Below are positions 1 through 8,022 of a DNA stretch of 64,000 nucleotides, in pieces. This DNA comes from Aquincolibacterium sp041674705 (GTDB lineage Bacteria; Omnitrophota; Omnitrophia; Omnitrophales; Aquincolibacteriaceae), in NCBI GenBank assembly GCA_041674705.1, contig JBAYVF010000001.1, positions 62,001 to 126,000 on the forward strand, in the 5' to 3' direction. The notes below the pieces were generated by a model. It was not told the origin of the DNA, made no database searches, and was given only the letters and a program-made list of their open reading frames with translations. Within the stretch, counting starts at the first letter, position 1, and every line of letters begins with the position of its first letter. The translations under genes and the position numbers were made by a program.

Positions 1-2
1 AG

Positions 3-50
3 CTGTACGAAACCGTGAAGCGGCGTCCTTTTAAGATCGAGAAAAATTAA
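3..50 (+). CDS. C-terminal fragment of an upstream gene
   Basis: Reading frame 3 is open from the window edge and encodes 15 residues (LYETVKRRPFKIEKN) before a TAA. Its position just before leuB on the same strand suggests another leucine-pathway gene such as leuD, but the fragment is too short to identify. Function is not claimed. Confidence 0.4.
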   Translation: MYETVKRRPFKIEKN

Positions 51-54
51 AAAT

Positions 55-82
55 AGTCCGCGGTCCCTCCGGACCCCGGACT
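55..82. repeat. Hairpin between upstream gene and leuB
   Basis: The arms AGTCCGCGGTCC and GGACCCCGGACT pair around a CTCC loop with one mismatch. A short T run follows (positions 82-84). It could be a weak attenuator or terminator, or one more member of the palindromic intergenic repeats of this genome. Confidence 0.4.
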
Positions 83-101
83 TTAACCCGAGAGAAATAC
101 T

Positions 102-1172
102 ATGCCGAAAATAATTGTTTTTCCGGGAGATGGGATCGGGCCTGAAGTGACCGCGCAGGCGATGCGGGTGCTTGCCAAAGCCGCGACAATTTCAAATCTC
201 AAATTTGAGATCACGGAATTGCTGGCCGGCGGCGCGTCGATCGACAAACACGGTATTCCGCTGACGCCGGAAGCGCTTCTTGCGGCGCAAAAGTCGGATG
301 CAGTGTTCCTGGGCGCTGTGGGCGGTCCTAAATGGGATAGCCTGCCCTCCGATAAAAGGCCTGAAAAAGGATTGCTGGGGCTGCGTAAGGGGCTCAACGC
401 CTTCGCGAATCTCCGCCCTGTAAAAATGTTCCCACAGCTTGAGATGCGTTCTCCGCTCAAGCAGGAGATCGTCAAGGGACTCGATTTCCTCATCCTCCGG
501 GAACTCGTGAGCGGGGTTTATTTTGGAACACCGCGTGGGATCGAAAAACTTCCGAACGGAGAAGAACGTGGATTCAATACCATGGCCTACACAACCTCTG
601 AGATCAAACGGATCGCGAAAATGGCTTTCGAGCTGTCGCGGAAGCGCCGGAAGAAAGTCACCTCGGTGGATAAGGCCAATGTGCTTGAGGTGAGCCAGCT
701 TTGGCGCAAGGTCGTGATCGAAGTCGCCAAAGACTATCCGGATGTAGAGCTCAATCACCGGTATGTGGATGATTGCGCGATGCAGCTCATTCGTGAGCCC
801 AAGCAATTTGATGTGATCGTGACGAGTAATCTCTTCGGGGATATTCTAAGCGACGAGTCCGCCATGCTGACGGGCTCGATCGGGATGTTGCCCTCGGCCT
901 CGGTCGGGGACAAAGTGGCCATGTACGAACCCGTGCACGGTTCGGCTCCGGACATCGCGGGAAAAGATATGGGAAATCCCTTGGCCACCATTCTTTCGGT
1001 GGCGATGATGCTGGAATACAGCTTCCATCAGCCCAAAGCCGCAAGGGCGATCGAACATGCGGTGGAACAAGTGCTCGCGGACGGTTACCGTACGGCGGAC
1101 ATTTATTCTGAAGGCTCGACCAAGGTGGGCTGCTCAAAAATGGGCGACCTGGTCGTGGAGCGGATAGCGTAA
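102..1172 (+). CDS. leuB: 3-isopropylmalate dehydrogenase
   Basis: LeuB oxidises and decarboxylates 3-isopropylmalate with NAD+ in leucine synthesis in the cytoplasm. The 356-residue protein has the usual family length. It opens with the PGDGIGPEV motif (residues 7-15) and carries LRELVSGVYFGTPRG, the DKANVLEVSQLWR segment, and the C-terminal substrate and metal motif SNLFGDILSDE followed by GSIGMLPSAS and YEPVHGSAPDIAGK. The start ATG is preceded by CCGAGAGAAATACT, a modest ribosome site. A 16-bp perfect palindrome lies inside the gene at 196-211, but alignment with ordinary LeuB suggests no extra residues there. It is followed by asd across a palindromic spacer. Confidence 0.96.
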   Translation: MPKIIVFPGDGIGPEVTAQAMRVLAKAATISNLKFEITELLAGGASIDKHGIPLTPEALLAAQKSDAVFLGAVGGPKWDSLPSDKRPEKGLLGLRKGLNAFANLRPVKMFPQLEMRSPLKQEIVKGLDFLILRELVSGVYFGTPRGIEKLPNGEERGFNTMAYTTSEIKRIAKMAFELSRKRRKKVTSVDKANVLEVSQLWRKVVIEVAKDYPDVELNHRYVDDCAMQLIREPKQFDVIVTSNLFGDILSDESAMLTGSIGMLPSASVGDKVAMYEPVHGSAPDIAGKDMGNPLATILSVAMMLEYSFHQPKAARAIEHAVEQVLADGYRTADIYSEGSTKVGCSKMGDLVVERIA

Positions 1173-1338
1173 TTGGACGAATGGCAAATAACCAAACACC
1201 AAGAGACAATTACCAAACAAATACCAATCTTCAAACTCCAATAAAAAATATGCGCGATCATTTGTAATTGATTTTTTGTTAATTGGTTATTGTTTGTTTC
1301 TTGTATCTTGGCCATTGGGATTTTAAGAAAGGAAATAT
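1173..1338. repeat. AT-rich ACCAAATACCAA palindromic intergenic repeat
   Basis: The spacer between leuB and asd holds an AT-rich imperfect palindrome: ACCAAACACCAAGAGACAAT-type sequence on the left answers TTGTTTGTTTCTTGTATCTTGG on the right. Similar elements lie at 13573-13743 (before argG) and 38736-38850 (before dapA), so this is a dispersed family. The asd ribosome site GGAAA (1331-1335) lies at its right edge. Confidence 0.7.
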
Positions 1339-1344
1339 TTGAAT

Positions 1345-2355
1345 ATGAAAAAACTTAAAGTTGCAATATTGGGAGTGACCGGCGCAGTGGGGCAGGAACT
1401 TTTAGCCATTCTTGAAGAGCGGAAGTTCCCGTTCGCCGAACTCAAGATGCTCGCGTCCGGGCGTTCCGCCGGAAAGAAGATGCAGTTTATGGGAAAGACG
1501 TACAACATAGAGGAAGCGACCCCGGACTCTTTCAAGGGGCTCGACCTTGTGCTGGCGAGCGCAGGGGGCTCGATCTCGAAAGCGCTTGCCCCGTATGCGG
1601 TAAAGGCCGGAGCGCTTGTGGTGGATAACACCAGCGCGTTCCGCATGGACCCGGAAGTGCCGCTTGTGGTGCCCGAGATCAATCCCGGGGATATCGCGAA
1701 GCACAAAGGGATCATCGCAAATCCGAACTGCTCCACCATCATCGCGCTTGTCCCTCTTTGGCCGATCCACAAGGCCGTCAAGATCAAACGCTTTATTGCG
1801 GCGACCTACCAGGCCGCGAGCGGCGCCGGCGCGAAGGCGATGGAAGAACTGAAGATCCAGGCCGAGGATTTTCTGGCCGGGAGACCTGTTAAGAAAAATG
1901 TCCTGCCGCATCAGATCGCGTTCAACGTGTTTTCGCATAATTCCAAGATCGGACCGGACGGCTATAACGAGGAAGAGACCAAAATGGTGAAGGAGACCCG
2001 GAAGATCTTCCACGATCCGGATATCCGGATCTCCGCGACCTGCGTGCGCGTGCCGGTCCTCCGGGCGCATTCCGAAGCGCTCAATATCGAGACCGAAAAA
2101 CCGATCACGGTGGAGGAAGCGCGGGCCCTTCTGGCGAAAGCCCCGGGCGTGAAGATCGTTGATGACCGCGAAAAGAATTATTTCCCGATGCCGCTTGAAA
2201 CGACGGGGCAGGACGATATTTTTGTCGGCCGTCTGCGTATCGATCCGTCTGTGAAAAACGGTCTCGCGATGTTCGTCTCAGGCGACCAGATCCGCAAAGG
2301 CGCCGCGACGAATGCCGTCCAGATCGCCGAGCTTGCTTTTGCAAGCTGGCAGTAA
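1345..2355 (+). CDS. asd: Aspartate-semialdehyde dehydrogenase
   Basis: Asd reduces aspartyl phosphate to aspartate semialdehyde, the branch point to lysine/diaminopimelate, threonine and methionine. The 336-residue protein begins with the Rossmann motif VAILGVTGAVGQELL and carries the active-site cysteine in NPNCSTIIALVPL, then the substrate segments RVPVLRAHSEAL and VGRLRIDPS. I chose ATG 1345 over the TTG two codons upstream because GGAAA at 1331-1335 is well spaced from it. With dapA, dapB, dapF and lysA elsewhere in the window it supplies the diaminopimelate branch. Confidence 0.95.
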   Translation: MKKLKVAILGVTGAVGQELLAILEERKFPFAELKMLASGRSAGKKMQFMGKTYNIEEATPDSFKGLDLVLASAGGSISKALAPYAVKAGALVVDNTSAFRMDPEVPLVVPEINPGDIAKHKGIIANPNCSTIIALVPLWPIHKAVKIKRFIAATYQAASGAGAKAMEELKIQAEDFLAGRPVKKNVLPHQIAFNVFSHNSKIGPDGYNEEETKMVKETRKIFHDPDIRISATCVRVPVLRAHSEALNIETEKPITVEEARALLAKAPGVKIVDDREKNYFPMPLETTGQDDIFVGRLRIDPSVKNGLAMFVSGDQIRKGAATNAVQIAELAFASWQ

Positions 2356-2424
2356 GCGTTAAGCGGTAAGGGATAAGAAAAAAGCTTTTACTTACCGCCT
2401 ATCGCTTTTTGCTTAAAGCTTAAA
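2356..2424. repeat. Palindromic spacer between asd and truA
   Basis: The arms GCGGTAAG (2363-2370) and CTTACCGC (2391-2398) are perfectly complementary, flanked by weaker pairing of AGCGTTAAG and CTTTTTGCTTA. It resembles the spacers before argB (10362-10430) and argD (11288-11356) in design, with a purine-rich left arm, an AAAAAA-TTTTT centre and a mirrored right arm. Confidence 0.55.
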
Positions 2425-3168
2425 ATGAGAAACATCAAACTCGTCCTCGAATACGACGGCTCCGCGTTCTTCGGGTTTCAAAAACAGCCCGGCAAGCCTT
2501 CCGTCCAGGAAGTTCTTGAAAAAGCCCTCTCCGGATTTTTTGACCGCAAGATGAAGATCGCGGCCGCGAGCGGCCGCACGGACTCCGGCGTCCATGCCGA
2601 GGGGCAGGTCGTTAATTTCAAAACTGCAAGCGCTCACGAACTCTGGCAGATCCAAAAAGGCCTCAACGCTCTTTTGCCGCAGGCTGTCGTGGTCAAAACC
2701 ATCGAAGAAGTTCCGCCTGATTTTCACGCCCGTTACAGTGTTCATTCCAAGGTTTACGAGTACCGGATCTGGAATCATCCTTGCCGCTCTCCGCTTATCG
2801 CCGGCCGCGCGTCCCATGTTCCTTACCATTTAAATGTCGCGAAGATGCGGCAAGCGGCCAAGGCGTTCTTGGGGAAACATGATTTCCGGTCCTTCACTTC
2901 CGTATCGGCCCTCAAAAAAGGAACTTCCTGCGTTCGGACGATCAAGCGGTTTCAGATCAAGCGACAAGGGCACCTCATTCTTATGTGTGTGGAGGCGGAC
3001 GGATTCCTTTATCACATGATCCGGAATATGGCCGGTACGCTCCTTGAAGTCGGGCGTGGAAAAAGAAAAGCCAGTGATATAACTGCTATTCTCAAGGCTA
3101 AAGACCGGCGCCTTGCCGGAATGACCGCTTCATCCGAAGGCCTTACCCTGATTAGGGTTACGTATTGA
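2425..3168 (+). CDS. truA: tRNA pseudouridine(38-40) synthase
   Basis: TruA converts uridines 38-40 of the tRNA anticodon stem to pseudouridine. The 247-residue protein has the family's usual length, the opening KLVLEYDGSAFFGFQ, and the catalytic aspartate (D53) in SGRTDSGVHAEGQVV. Later motifs YEYRIWN, GKHDFRSFTS and the C-terminal GFLYHMIRNMAGTLLEVGRGK are also typical. It sits between asd and the rplM-rpsI pair. No strong Shine-Dalgarno is seen because a palindromic repeat occupies the upstream spacer. Confidence 0.95.
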   Translation: MRNIKLVLEYDGSAFFGFQKQPGKPSVQEVLEKALSGFFDRKMKIAAASGRTDSGVHAEGQVVNFKTASAHELWQIQKGLNALLPQAVVVKTIEEVPPDFHARYSVHSKVYEYRIWNHPCRSPLIAGRASHVPYHLNVAKMRQAAKAFLGKHDFRSFTSVSALKKGTSCVRTIKRFQIKRQGHLILMCVEADGFLYHMIRNMAGTLLEVGRGKRKASDITAILKAKDRRLAGMTASSEGLTLIRVTY

Positions 3169-3301
3169 TCCCGGGGGGCATTTTAAAAAGTCCAAGGCCT
3201 TGTATAACGCGGATTATGTGTTAGGCTTGGGGCAGATACAGATTTTTAAATTTTTTGAAATAAGGAACTCTTTTTAAAACTTCGCCTAGAGGGGCTTCAC
3301 C

Positions 3302-3354
3302 AGGGACGGCAATCCTGCCGCGGGTTCGAAAGAACCCGCGGTTTTTTGATCCCT
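3302..3354 (+). terminator. Intrinsic terminator and structured RNA upstream of rplM
   Basis: A perfect 10-bp stem, CCGCGGGTTC (3318-3327) and GAACCCGCGG (3332-3341), with a GAAA loop is followed by six Ts (3342-3347). This is a strong rho-independent terminator for truA or a small RNA. A small GGCA/TGCC hairpin precedes it, and AGGGA (3302-3306) can pair with TCCCT (3350-3354), so the whole may form a compact three-way structure. The rest of the 3169-3530 gap holds the rplM promoter and leader and no other gene I can see. Confidence 0.8.
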
Positions 3355-3415
3355 AAGGGTGTTTCTTGCCGGGGTTCGGGCGGGAAATGCCGGATAAATA
3401 AAAAAAGGTAAAAGT

Positions 3416-3444
3416 TTGACACCCTGAGGGGTTTTTGCTATACT
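3416..3444 (+). promoter_or_regulatory. Sigma70-type promoter of rplM-rpsI
   Basis: TTGACA (3416-3421) and TATACT (3439-3444) are separated by exactly 17 bp, a near-consensus housekeeping promoter. Transcription would begin near 3451, giving an 80-nt leader before rplM. Confidence 0.85.
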
Positions 3445-3530
3445 CCGCGGACTTTTCAATACACTTTGAGTCGCAAGAAGGTTTCTCGCCTTTCCGACTA
3501 CCTGTTCCAAACTAAACAGAAAAGACAACA

Positions 3531-3959
3531 ATGAAGACTTTTATCCCTACTGAAAAAGACATTGCGCGGAAGACTTATCTGATCGACGCCGACGGGAAGA
3601 CTCTCGGACGGATGTCCACCAAGATCGCGTCCCTTTTGATCGGCAAAGGCAAGACCTGCTTTCAGCCGGACAAACTCACCGGGGATCAAGTCATCGTGAT
3701 CAACGCGAAAAAGGTCCACGTAACGGGGAACAAGAAGGAAGACAAGATCTACACCCATTACACTGGTTTTTCGAGCGGTTTGAAGACCTATACCTATGAA
3801 CAGCTCATGGAAAAGAACCCGGCCGAGATCATCATGAGGGCCGTCAAGCGCATGCTTCCGAAGAACCGGATCGGCGATGTAATGCTCAAGAGACTCCGCG
3901 TTTATCCCGGCGTTGAACACCGGAATAAATCGCAACAACCCATTAAGATCGAGGTTTAA
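3531..3959 (+). CDS. rplM: 50S ribosomal protein L13
   Basis: L13 is an early-assembly protein of the large ribosomal subunit. The 142-residue product has the expected length and motifs: IDADGKTLGRMSTKIASLL, DQVIVINAKKVHVTGNK, KIYTHYTGFSSGLK and the C-terminal MLPKNRIGDVMLKRLRVYPG. It forms the usual two-gene operon with rpsI, five bases downstream. A near-consensus promoter and an 80-nt leader lie upstream. Confidence 0.97.
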   Translation: MKTFIPTEKDIARKTYLIDADGKTLGRMSTKIASLLIGKGKTCFQPDKLTGDQVIVINAKKVHVTGNKKEDKIYTHYTGFSSGLKTYTYEQLMEKNPAEIIMRAVKRMLPKNRIGDVMLKRLRVYPGVEHRNKSQQPIKIEV

Positions 3960-3964
3960 TCCGT

Positions 3965-4363
3965 ATGACCGCTCCCGCAACACTGATGTATGCCACAGGA
4001 CGCCGTAAAACTGCCATTGCTCGCGTATGGGTTTTCCCGGGTCAAAAAGGTTTTATCGTCAACGGGCAGGATTCCGCAAAATATCTGAAACGCGCGAACC
4101 TCCAGATGCTTGTGGAGCAGCCTCTCAAATCCGCAAATCTTCTCGGGCAGGTGCGTGTTCGCGCCCGCGTCCAGGGCGGCGGAGTCGCAGGCCAGGCTGG
4201 CGCGATCCAACTCGGGATCGCTCGTGCGATCGTTGGGCTGAACCCCGAAATGCGCGTCACGATGCGCAAGGGCGGTTTCATGACCCGCGACCCCAGAGAA
4301 AAAGAAAGAAAGAAACCGGGTCGTAAAGGCGCTCGCAGAAGCTTCCAGTTCACCAAGCGTTAA
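3965..4363 (+). CDS. rpsI: 30S ribosomal protein S9
   Basis: S9 is the small-subunit protein whose basic C-terminal tail reaches the P-site tRNA. The 132-residue protein contains ATGRRKTAIARVWV near the N-terminus, the RVQGGGVAGQAGAIQLGIARAI core and the conserved KKPGRKGARRSFQFTKR end with terminal Lys-Arg. Its TAA stop overlaps the ATG of a tiny lipoprotein gene by one base, so that gene is probably co-translated. Confidence 0.97.
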   Translation: MTAPATLMYATGRRKTAIARVWVFPGQKGFIVNGQDSAKYLKRANLQMLVEQPLKSANLLGQVRVRARVQGGGVAGQAGAIQLGIARAIVGLNPEMRVTMRKGGFMTRDPREKERKKPGRKGARRSFQFTKR

Positions 4364-4488
4364 TGCGGCCCGTCATTCTCGGGCTGTTTTTCCTCGCGCT
4401 CGTTTTTATCCTGTCCGGTTGCCAGGGATTCATGGACGATTACAATTGCAATCCGGTAGGCGGGATGCCGTTAAGTTCGAATCAATAA
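4363..4488 (+). CDS. Tiny lipoprotein overlapping the rpsI stop codon
   Basis: An ATG at 4363 overlaps the rpsI stop (TAATG) and opens a 41-codon frame. The product has a classic lipoprotein signal: M-R, a hydrophobic run VILGLFFLALVFIL, then the lipobox LSGC with Cys20. The mature part would be only 22 residues with a second cysteine (CQGFMDDYNCNPVGG). Translational coupling to S9 explains the lack of its own ribosome site. The signal-plus-lipobox pattern is unlikely by chance, but no family is recognised. Confidence 0.6.
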   Translation: MRPVILGLFFLALVFILSGCQGFMDDYNCNPVGGMPLSSNQ

Positions 4489-4526
4489 TCGCGAGGGGCG
4501 CCTTTCTATCCAAGAGATCAGGAGCC

Positions 4527-7007
4527 ATGAAAAAAAAACAGGCGTTTCTGCTCGCGGCCGTTCTTTTCCTCGTTTTTTTTATCGCAGCCCTCTGGTTTCA
4601 AACCCATCGTCTTCTTCCCTCCGCAAAACTTCATGAATTTCTGATCCAAAAAGTCCAGGCCCTCACCGAAGGCACTCTCAAATACCAGAACGCCCGTGTC
4701 GGTTATTTTCCCCAGCCGAAGATCGTTTTTGAAAACGCGCAATTGACCTTTTCAGATCACCCGCTTGTGGTGGAAGCGGAAAAGATCCAATTTGATTTTA
4801 ATATCCTGCCCCTTCTTTTCGGACACGTGGAGCCCGCGGCTTTTTATGTGCAATCCGGAAAAGCGGAAGCTTCCTTCCCGGGCCTGGATTTTTTAAATCC
4901 GGTGCGTTTCGAAAATTTCTCGCTTCAGGTCGGGGCCGTTGGCCCGAAGATCCCTATCCCGTTCCGTTTTACTTCGGCCATGGCCGGAAAACCGGACGCG
5001 CTTGTGATCAAAGGGAACGTGGTGCTGGATTCTGTCGAAGAGTGGAACTGGGAGAAGGCGAGCGGGTCGATGGTGGTGGAACTCAAAGAGCTTTCGCTGG
5101 CGGGCGCCCGGGGGTTTGGCCCGGAACCGAAACGGGCTTTTTCTTTTAAGGGAGGCCAGATCGATACCTCCGTTGCGATCAAAAAAAAGGCAAAAGAGGC
5201 TTTCCTTGAATTGACGGCGACCGGGACCGGGAAGGGGCTTACGTATGAAGTGCCCCAGGAAAATGCCGGGGCTGCGGTGCCCGCGCTTGACGCGGAGTGG
5301 AATGTGTCGGCCGCGTGGAACAATGACACGGCGGAACTCAAGCTTCACAAAGGGCTCGTGAAACTTCCCTTTGGCGCGATCGAAACCAACGGGAGCATGA
5401 AACTCAATACCGGAGAGATCAGCGGCATGCACGTGGCGGGTTCGAACATGGCGCTTGAAGATCTTCTGAAATATTGGCCGGGACTTGAAAAGGCGCTTCC
5501 TTTTCAAATCGGATTTTCCGGGCCCGGGAAGTGGGTTCTTTCGATGGAAGGCACGCTGGACCATCTTTCACTCCATTTTGGCTGGGACCTTGCCGAGGCG
5601 CTTCTTTCTTACGGGCAATATTTCACAAAACCCAAAGGCGTTCCGCTGGACCTGGATTTCGATCTCTTGCTTCAAAAAGGCGCCATGCTCGGCGGCGATT
5701 TTGCGGTGAAATTCAAGGAATTGAGCATGAAGGGGAACCTGAAGGATCTGGACCTGAAGACCGGGGCGGGACAGCTCAATCTGATCACGAATAAATTTTC
5801 CATTATCGGGTGGGAACAATACATTCCCGCGCTTCAGGGTTACAAGCTCGAGGGAGATGCCAAGTTGATGGCGAATTGGAAAGGGGACCTTCGCAAGCTG
5901 GAGACCGCCGAACACATTTTTAATATTTCATTCGATAAGGCCTCCTGGACGATCCCCGACGGTCCGGGGTTCCGGAACGCCACACTTTCTCTGGATTACG
6001 GTCCGCTCATGCTGGAAGGCCGGCAAATGCAGTTTGAGATCGGCGGCGCCCGGGTCGTGGCCGATCTGAAGATCTCAGGATTTCCCGAAAGGCCGGAGAT
6101 CGTCGTGAAAGCCTCTACGGGAGAATTAAAACCTTTGGAAGTTTGGCAGGCGGTCGCGAGTCTTTTAAAGCGTAAGGACGACGCTGCCGGGATGAGCGCC
6201 TACGCCACCGCAAAAGAATTTATTCAGAGGATCTTTCCCGAGGAGCAGATCCTTAAGAATGTCTCGGTCGATGTCCTCTACCAGAAAGATGTGTGGAATG
6301 TGCCGGCCCTTCAATTTGAAAGCTACGGCGGGAAAGCGGATCTTAAAGGAAAACTGGATCTAAGCGGCAAAGAGACGCAATACGGCCTCGAAGGCGAGTT
6401 CCAGGGCGTGGACCTTGGGCTTTTCCTGAACCGGAAGAACGCGGCCGAGAAAGTCCTTGAGGGAACCCTTCATCTTAAAGGTTCGGTGAAGGGGACCGGA
6501 TGGGGACCGGAGACCTGGAGTAAATCCTTGGCGGGGCAAGGTGAGTGGACGCTCACGAACGGGAAGTTCCTGACTTTTGATCCCAAAGACGCTCTTTCGA
6601 TGATCGAGCCTTTCAAGGACCTTGGGGCGATCCGGTCCACGCTCAAGGATTTTGACTCAATGAATTTCGCGTGGAAGATCTCGGAAGGCAAAGTCGCGAC
6701 CGACAATCTGCTCGTCAAGAGCAAGGACTACGTTATGGACGGGGAGGGAACGCTCGGGTTTGACGGGCTCGCGAATTTCCGGATGGATGTGTTCTTGTCG
6801 AGCGAAATGGCGGAGAAATTATTGCCGGATATGGCCAAACCTTTTAAGAAAAACCCGGAAGCCCATCTGGGGCCTATCCCAACGCTGTTTTCCGGCTCCC
6901 TGCTTGCCCCTGAAGTAAAACCTGATCCCGCTCAGGCTGAAAAATTGAAAGAAAAGATCCGTAAAGGCAAGGTGAAGGATCTTCTTTGCGAGCTCGTGAC
7001 GGAATAA
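4527..7007 (+). CDS. AsmA-family protein, membrane-anchored
   Basis: AsmA-like proteins are inner-membrane-anchored periplasmic proteins linked to phospholipid transport and outer-membrane assembly. This 826-residue protein has an N-terminal anchor (KKKQAFLLAAVLFLVFFIAA). The region beginning LEGEFQGVDLGLFL and running through GTLHLKGSVKGTGWG, SLAGQGEWTLTNGKF and YVMDGEGTLGFDG matches the AsmA_2 C-terminal domain. I chose ATG 4527 because it opens the anchor directly, with AGGAG two bases upstream. Open frame extends further 5' to a TTG at 4419 but overlaps the tiny lipoprotein. It converges on rnc. Confidence 0.8.
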   Translation: MKKKQAFLLAAVLFLVFFIAALWFQTHRLLPSAKLHEFLIQKVQALTEGTLKYQNARVGYFPQPKIVFENAQLTFSDHPLVVEAEKIQFDFNILPLLFGHVEPAAFYVQSGKAEASFPGLDFLNPVRFENFSLQVGAVGPKIPIPFRFTSAMAGKPDALVIKGNVVLDSVEEWNWEKASGSMVVELKELSLAGARGFGPEPKRAFSFKGGQIDTSVAIKKKAKEAFLELTATGTGKGLTYEVPQENAGAAVPALDAEWNVSAAWNNDTAELKLHKGLVKLPFGAIETNGSMKLNTGEISGMHVAGSNMALEDLLKYWPGLEKALPFQIGFSGPGKWVLSMEGTLDHLSLHFGWDLAEALLSYGQYFTKPKGVPLDLDFDLLLQKGAMLGGDFAVKFKELSMKGNLKDLDLKTGAGQLNLITNKFSIIGWEQYIPALQGYKLEGDAKLMANWKGDLRKLETAEHIFNISFDKASWTIPDGPGFRNATLSLDYGPLMLEGRQMQFEIGGARVVADLKISGFPERPEIVVKASTGELKPLEVWQAVASLLKRKDDAAGMSAYATAKEFIQRIFPEEQILKNVSVDVLYQKDVWNVPALQFESYGGKADLKGKLDLSGKETQYGLEGEFQGVDLGLFLNRKNAAEKVLEGTLHLKGSVKGTGWGPETWSKSLAGQGEWTLTNGKFLTFDPKDALSMIEPFKDLGAIRSTLKDFDSMNFAWKISEGKVATDNLLVKSKDYVMDGEGTLGFDGLANFRMDVFLSSEMAEKLLPDMAKPFKKNPEAHLGPIPTLFSGSLLAPEVKPDPAQAEKLKEKIRKGKVKDLLCELVTE

Positions 7008-7031
7008 TGAAAATAAAGTAGCCTGTCCCCT

Positions 7032-7832
7032 TTATTTTGACGCGCGTCGCCGGCCCCGGCTGCGCGATTTTTCTTTTTTGAATTCTTTCCTCAGACGTAC
7101 GATCAAAGCTCTCGCCGCCAAGACCTCGGATTCTCGTTTGATCTTGTGAAGGGCCGAGGCTTTCCGTTTTCCCCCCGCCGAAACCGTGGTCTTGACGCCT
7201 TTTTCGGAGAAGGCGTGCGTGTATTCGGGGAGTTTCTGCCATTTTTTCAAGGTCATCTCCTGAAGCGTGCTTTTGGGATTCGGGTCAAGGCGGAAAAGAA
7301 GCTTGGGATCGAAGTATTTTTTGAAGTGTTTCAGGATGAACGCCTCGACCTTGACGTGGCCTTGATCAAAATAGACCGCGGCAAAAAGCGCCTCGAGCGC
7401 GTCGGTCAGCAATTTAGCCTTGAGGAAGTCCTTGAAATTCTGGCGAAGGTTTTTGCTGATCAAAAGGACCTGGTGGAGCTTCATGGTTTGCGCGATGCGG
7501 CTCAGGATCTTTTGGGACACGAGGATCGAACGAAGTTTTGAGAGCATGCCTTCGTCGGCTTCGGGGAATTTTTCGAATAATTTCTGGCAAATGACTTCGT
7601 TTAAGATGGAATCTCCGAGGAACTCCAGCCGGTCAAAATCCTCGAGCCCCTTCGTGATGCGGAAGTTCTCGTTCCGGAAGGAAGGGTGCGTTAAGGCCGC
7701 GCGGTAGACCGTCAGGGATCTTACCGGGAATCCAAGGACTTTACGCAAAGAGGCCTTGCTGTGAGGATCTTTGGGGGATATTGGCTTTGGCATGTGCGTA
7801 CCATAGTCATATTTTGCCATAAAATCAATCAC
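7032..7832 (-). CDS. rnc: Ribonuclease III
   Basis: RNase III cuts double-stranded RNA in rRNA and mRNA processing. The signature DRLEFLGDSILNEVI and the second metal-ligand segment LLTDALEALFAAVYFDQG identify the nuclease domain. The C-terminal half keeps the dsRNA-binding layout (DPKSTLQEMTLKKWQKLP onward) but its last helix is diverged, and the tail is Lys/Arg-rich. Starts at the GTG (7832), at the ATG four codons in, or at the ATG of MPKPIS are all possible and none has a clear ribosome site. Its 3' end abuts half of a GGGGACAGGCT repeat (7018-7034). Confidence 0.9.
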   Translation of the reverse strand: MIDFMAKYDYGTHMPKPISPKDPHSKASLRKVLGFPVRSLTVYRAALTHPSFRNENFRITKGLEDFDRLEFLGDSILNEVICQKLFEKFPEADEGMLSKLRSILVSQKILSRIAQTMKLHQVLLISKNLRQNFKDFLKAKLLTDALEALFAAVYFDQGHVKVEAFILKHFKKYFDPKLLFRLDPNPKSTLQEMTLKKWQKLPEYTHAFSEKGVKTTVSAGGKRKASALHKIKRESEVLAARALIVRLRKEFKKEKSRSRGRRRASK

Positions 7833-7855
7833 TATTTGGTGTTACGGCTATTAGG

Positions 7856-7930
7856 GGCTAAGGTGTACGGCGTACGGAGTACGGCTAGAAAGATTCCGCT
7901 TGGCGCCGTACGCCTTACACCGTACGAATT
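7856..7930. repeat. GTACGG palindromic intergenic repeat (copy 1)
   Basis: GTGTACGGCGTACGGAGTACGG is mirrored by GCCGTACGCCTTACACCGTACG across a short centre. The same design recurs at 14936-14985, 37689-37750, 50944-51010 and 56729-56804, always between genes, with matching changes in both arms. This is a dispersed palindromic family. Confidence 0.8.
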
Positions 7931-7944
7931 CGTAACTTCTTAAA

Positions 7945-7973
7945 TTGACAAAGGATAGAGCCATTTCTATAAT
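7945..7973 (+). promoter_or_regulatory. Consensus sigma70 promoter of argC
   Basis: TTGACA (7945-7950), a 17-bp spacer and TATAAT (7968-7973) match the housekeeping consensus exactly. The start site would be near 7980, so any argC start upstream of that is excluded. No ARG-box-like operator is evident. Confidence 0.92.
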
Positions 7974-8022
7974 ACCGAACTCATCGGTTTATAACGTCCT
8001 TAAAGGAGAAAAAGACACTCAA

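Noticed and set aside
196..211. 16-bp palindrome in leuB as another in-frame insertion
   Set aside because: The protein has normal length and a normal number of residues between flanking motifs; probably chance.
192..806. Long minus-strand frame across leuB and similar antisense frames across asd, argJ, argH, uvrA and the GH57-like gene
   Set aside because: They mirror strongly supported genes, have no family motifs, and show the Arg/His/Pro-rich composition of GC-rich shadow frames.
3310..3345. GGGTTCGAAAGAACCC as a possible tRNA T-arm
   Set aside because: It is a symmetric 10-bp terminator stem with a GAAA loop and a T run; no cloverleaf exists.
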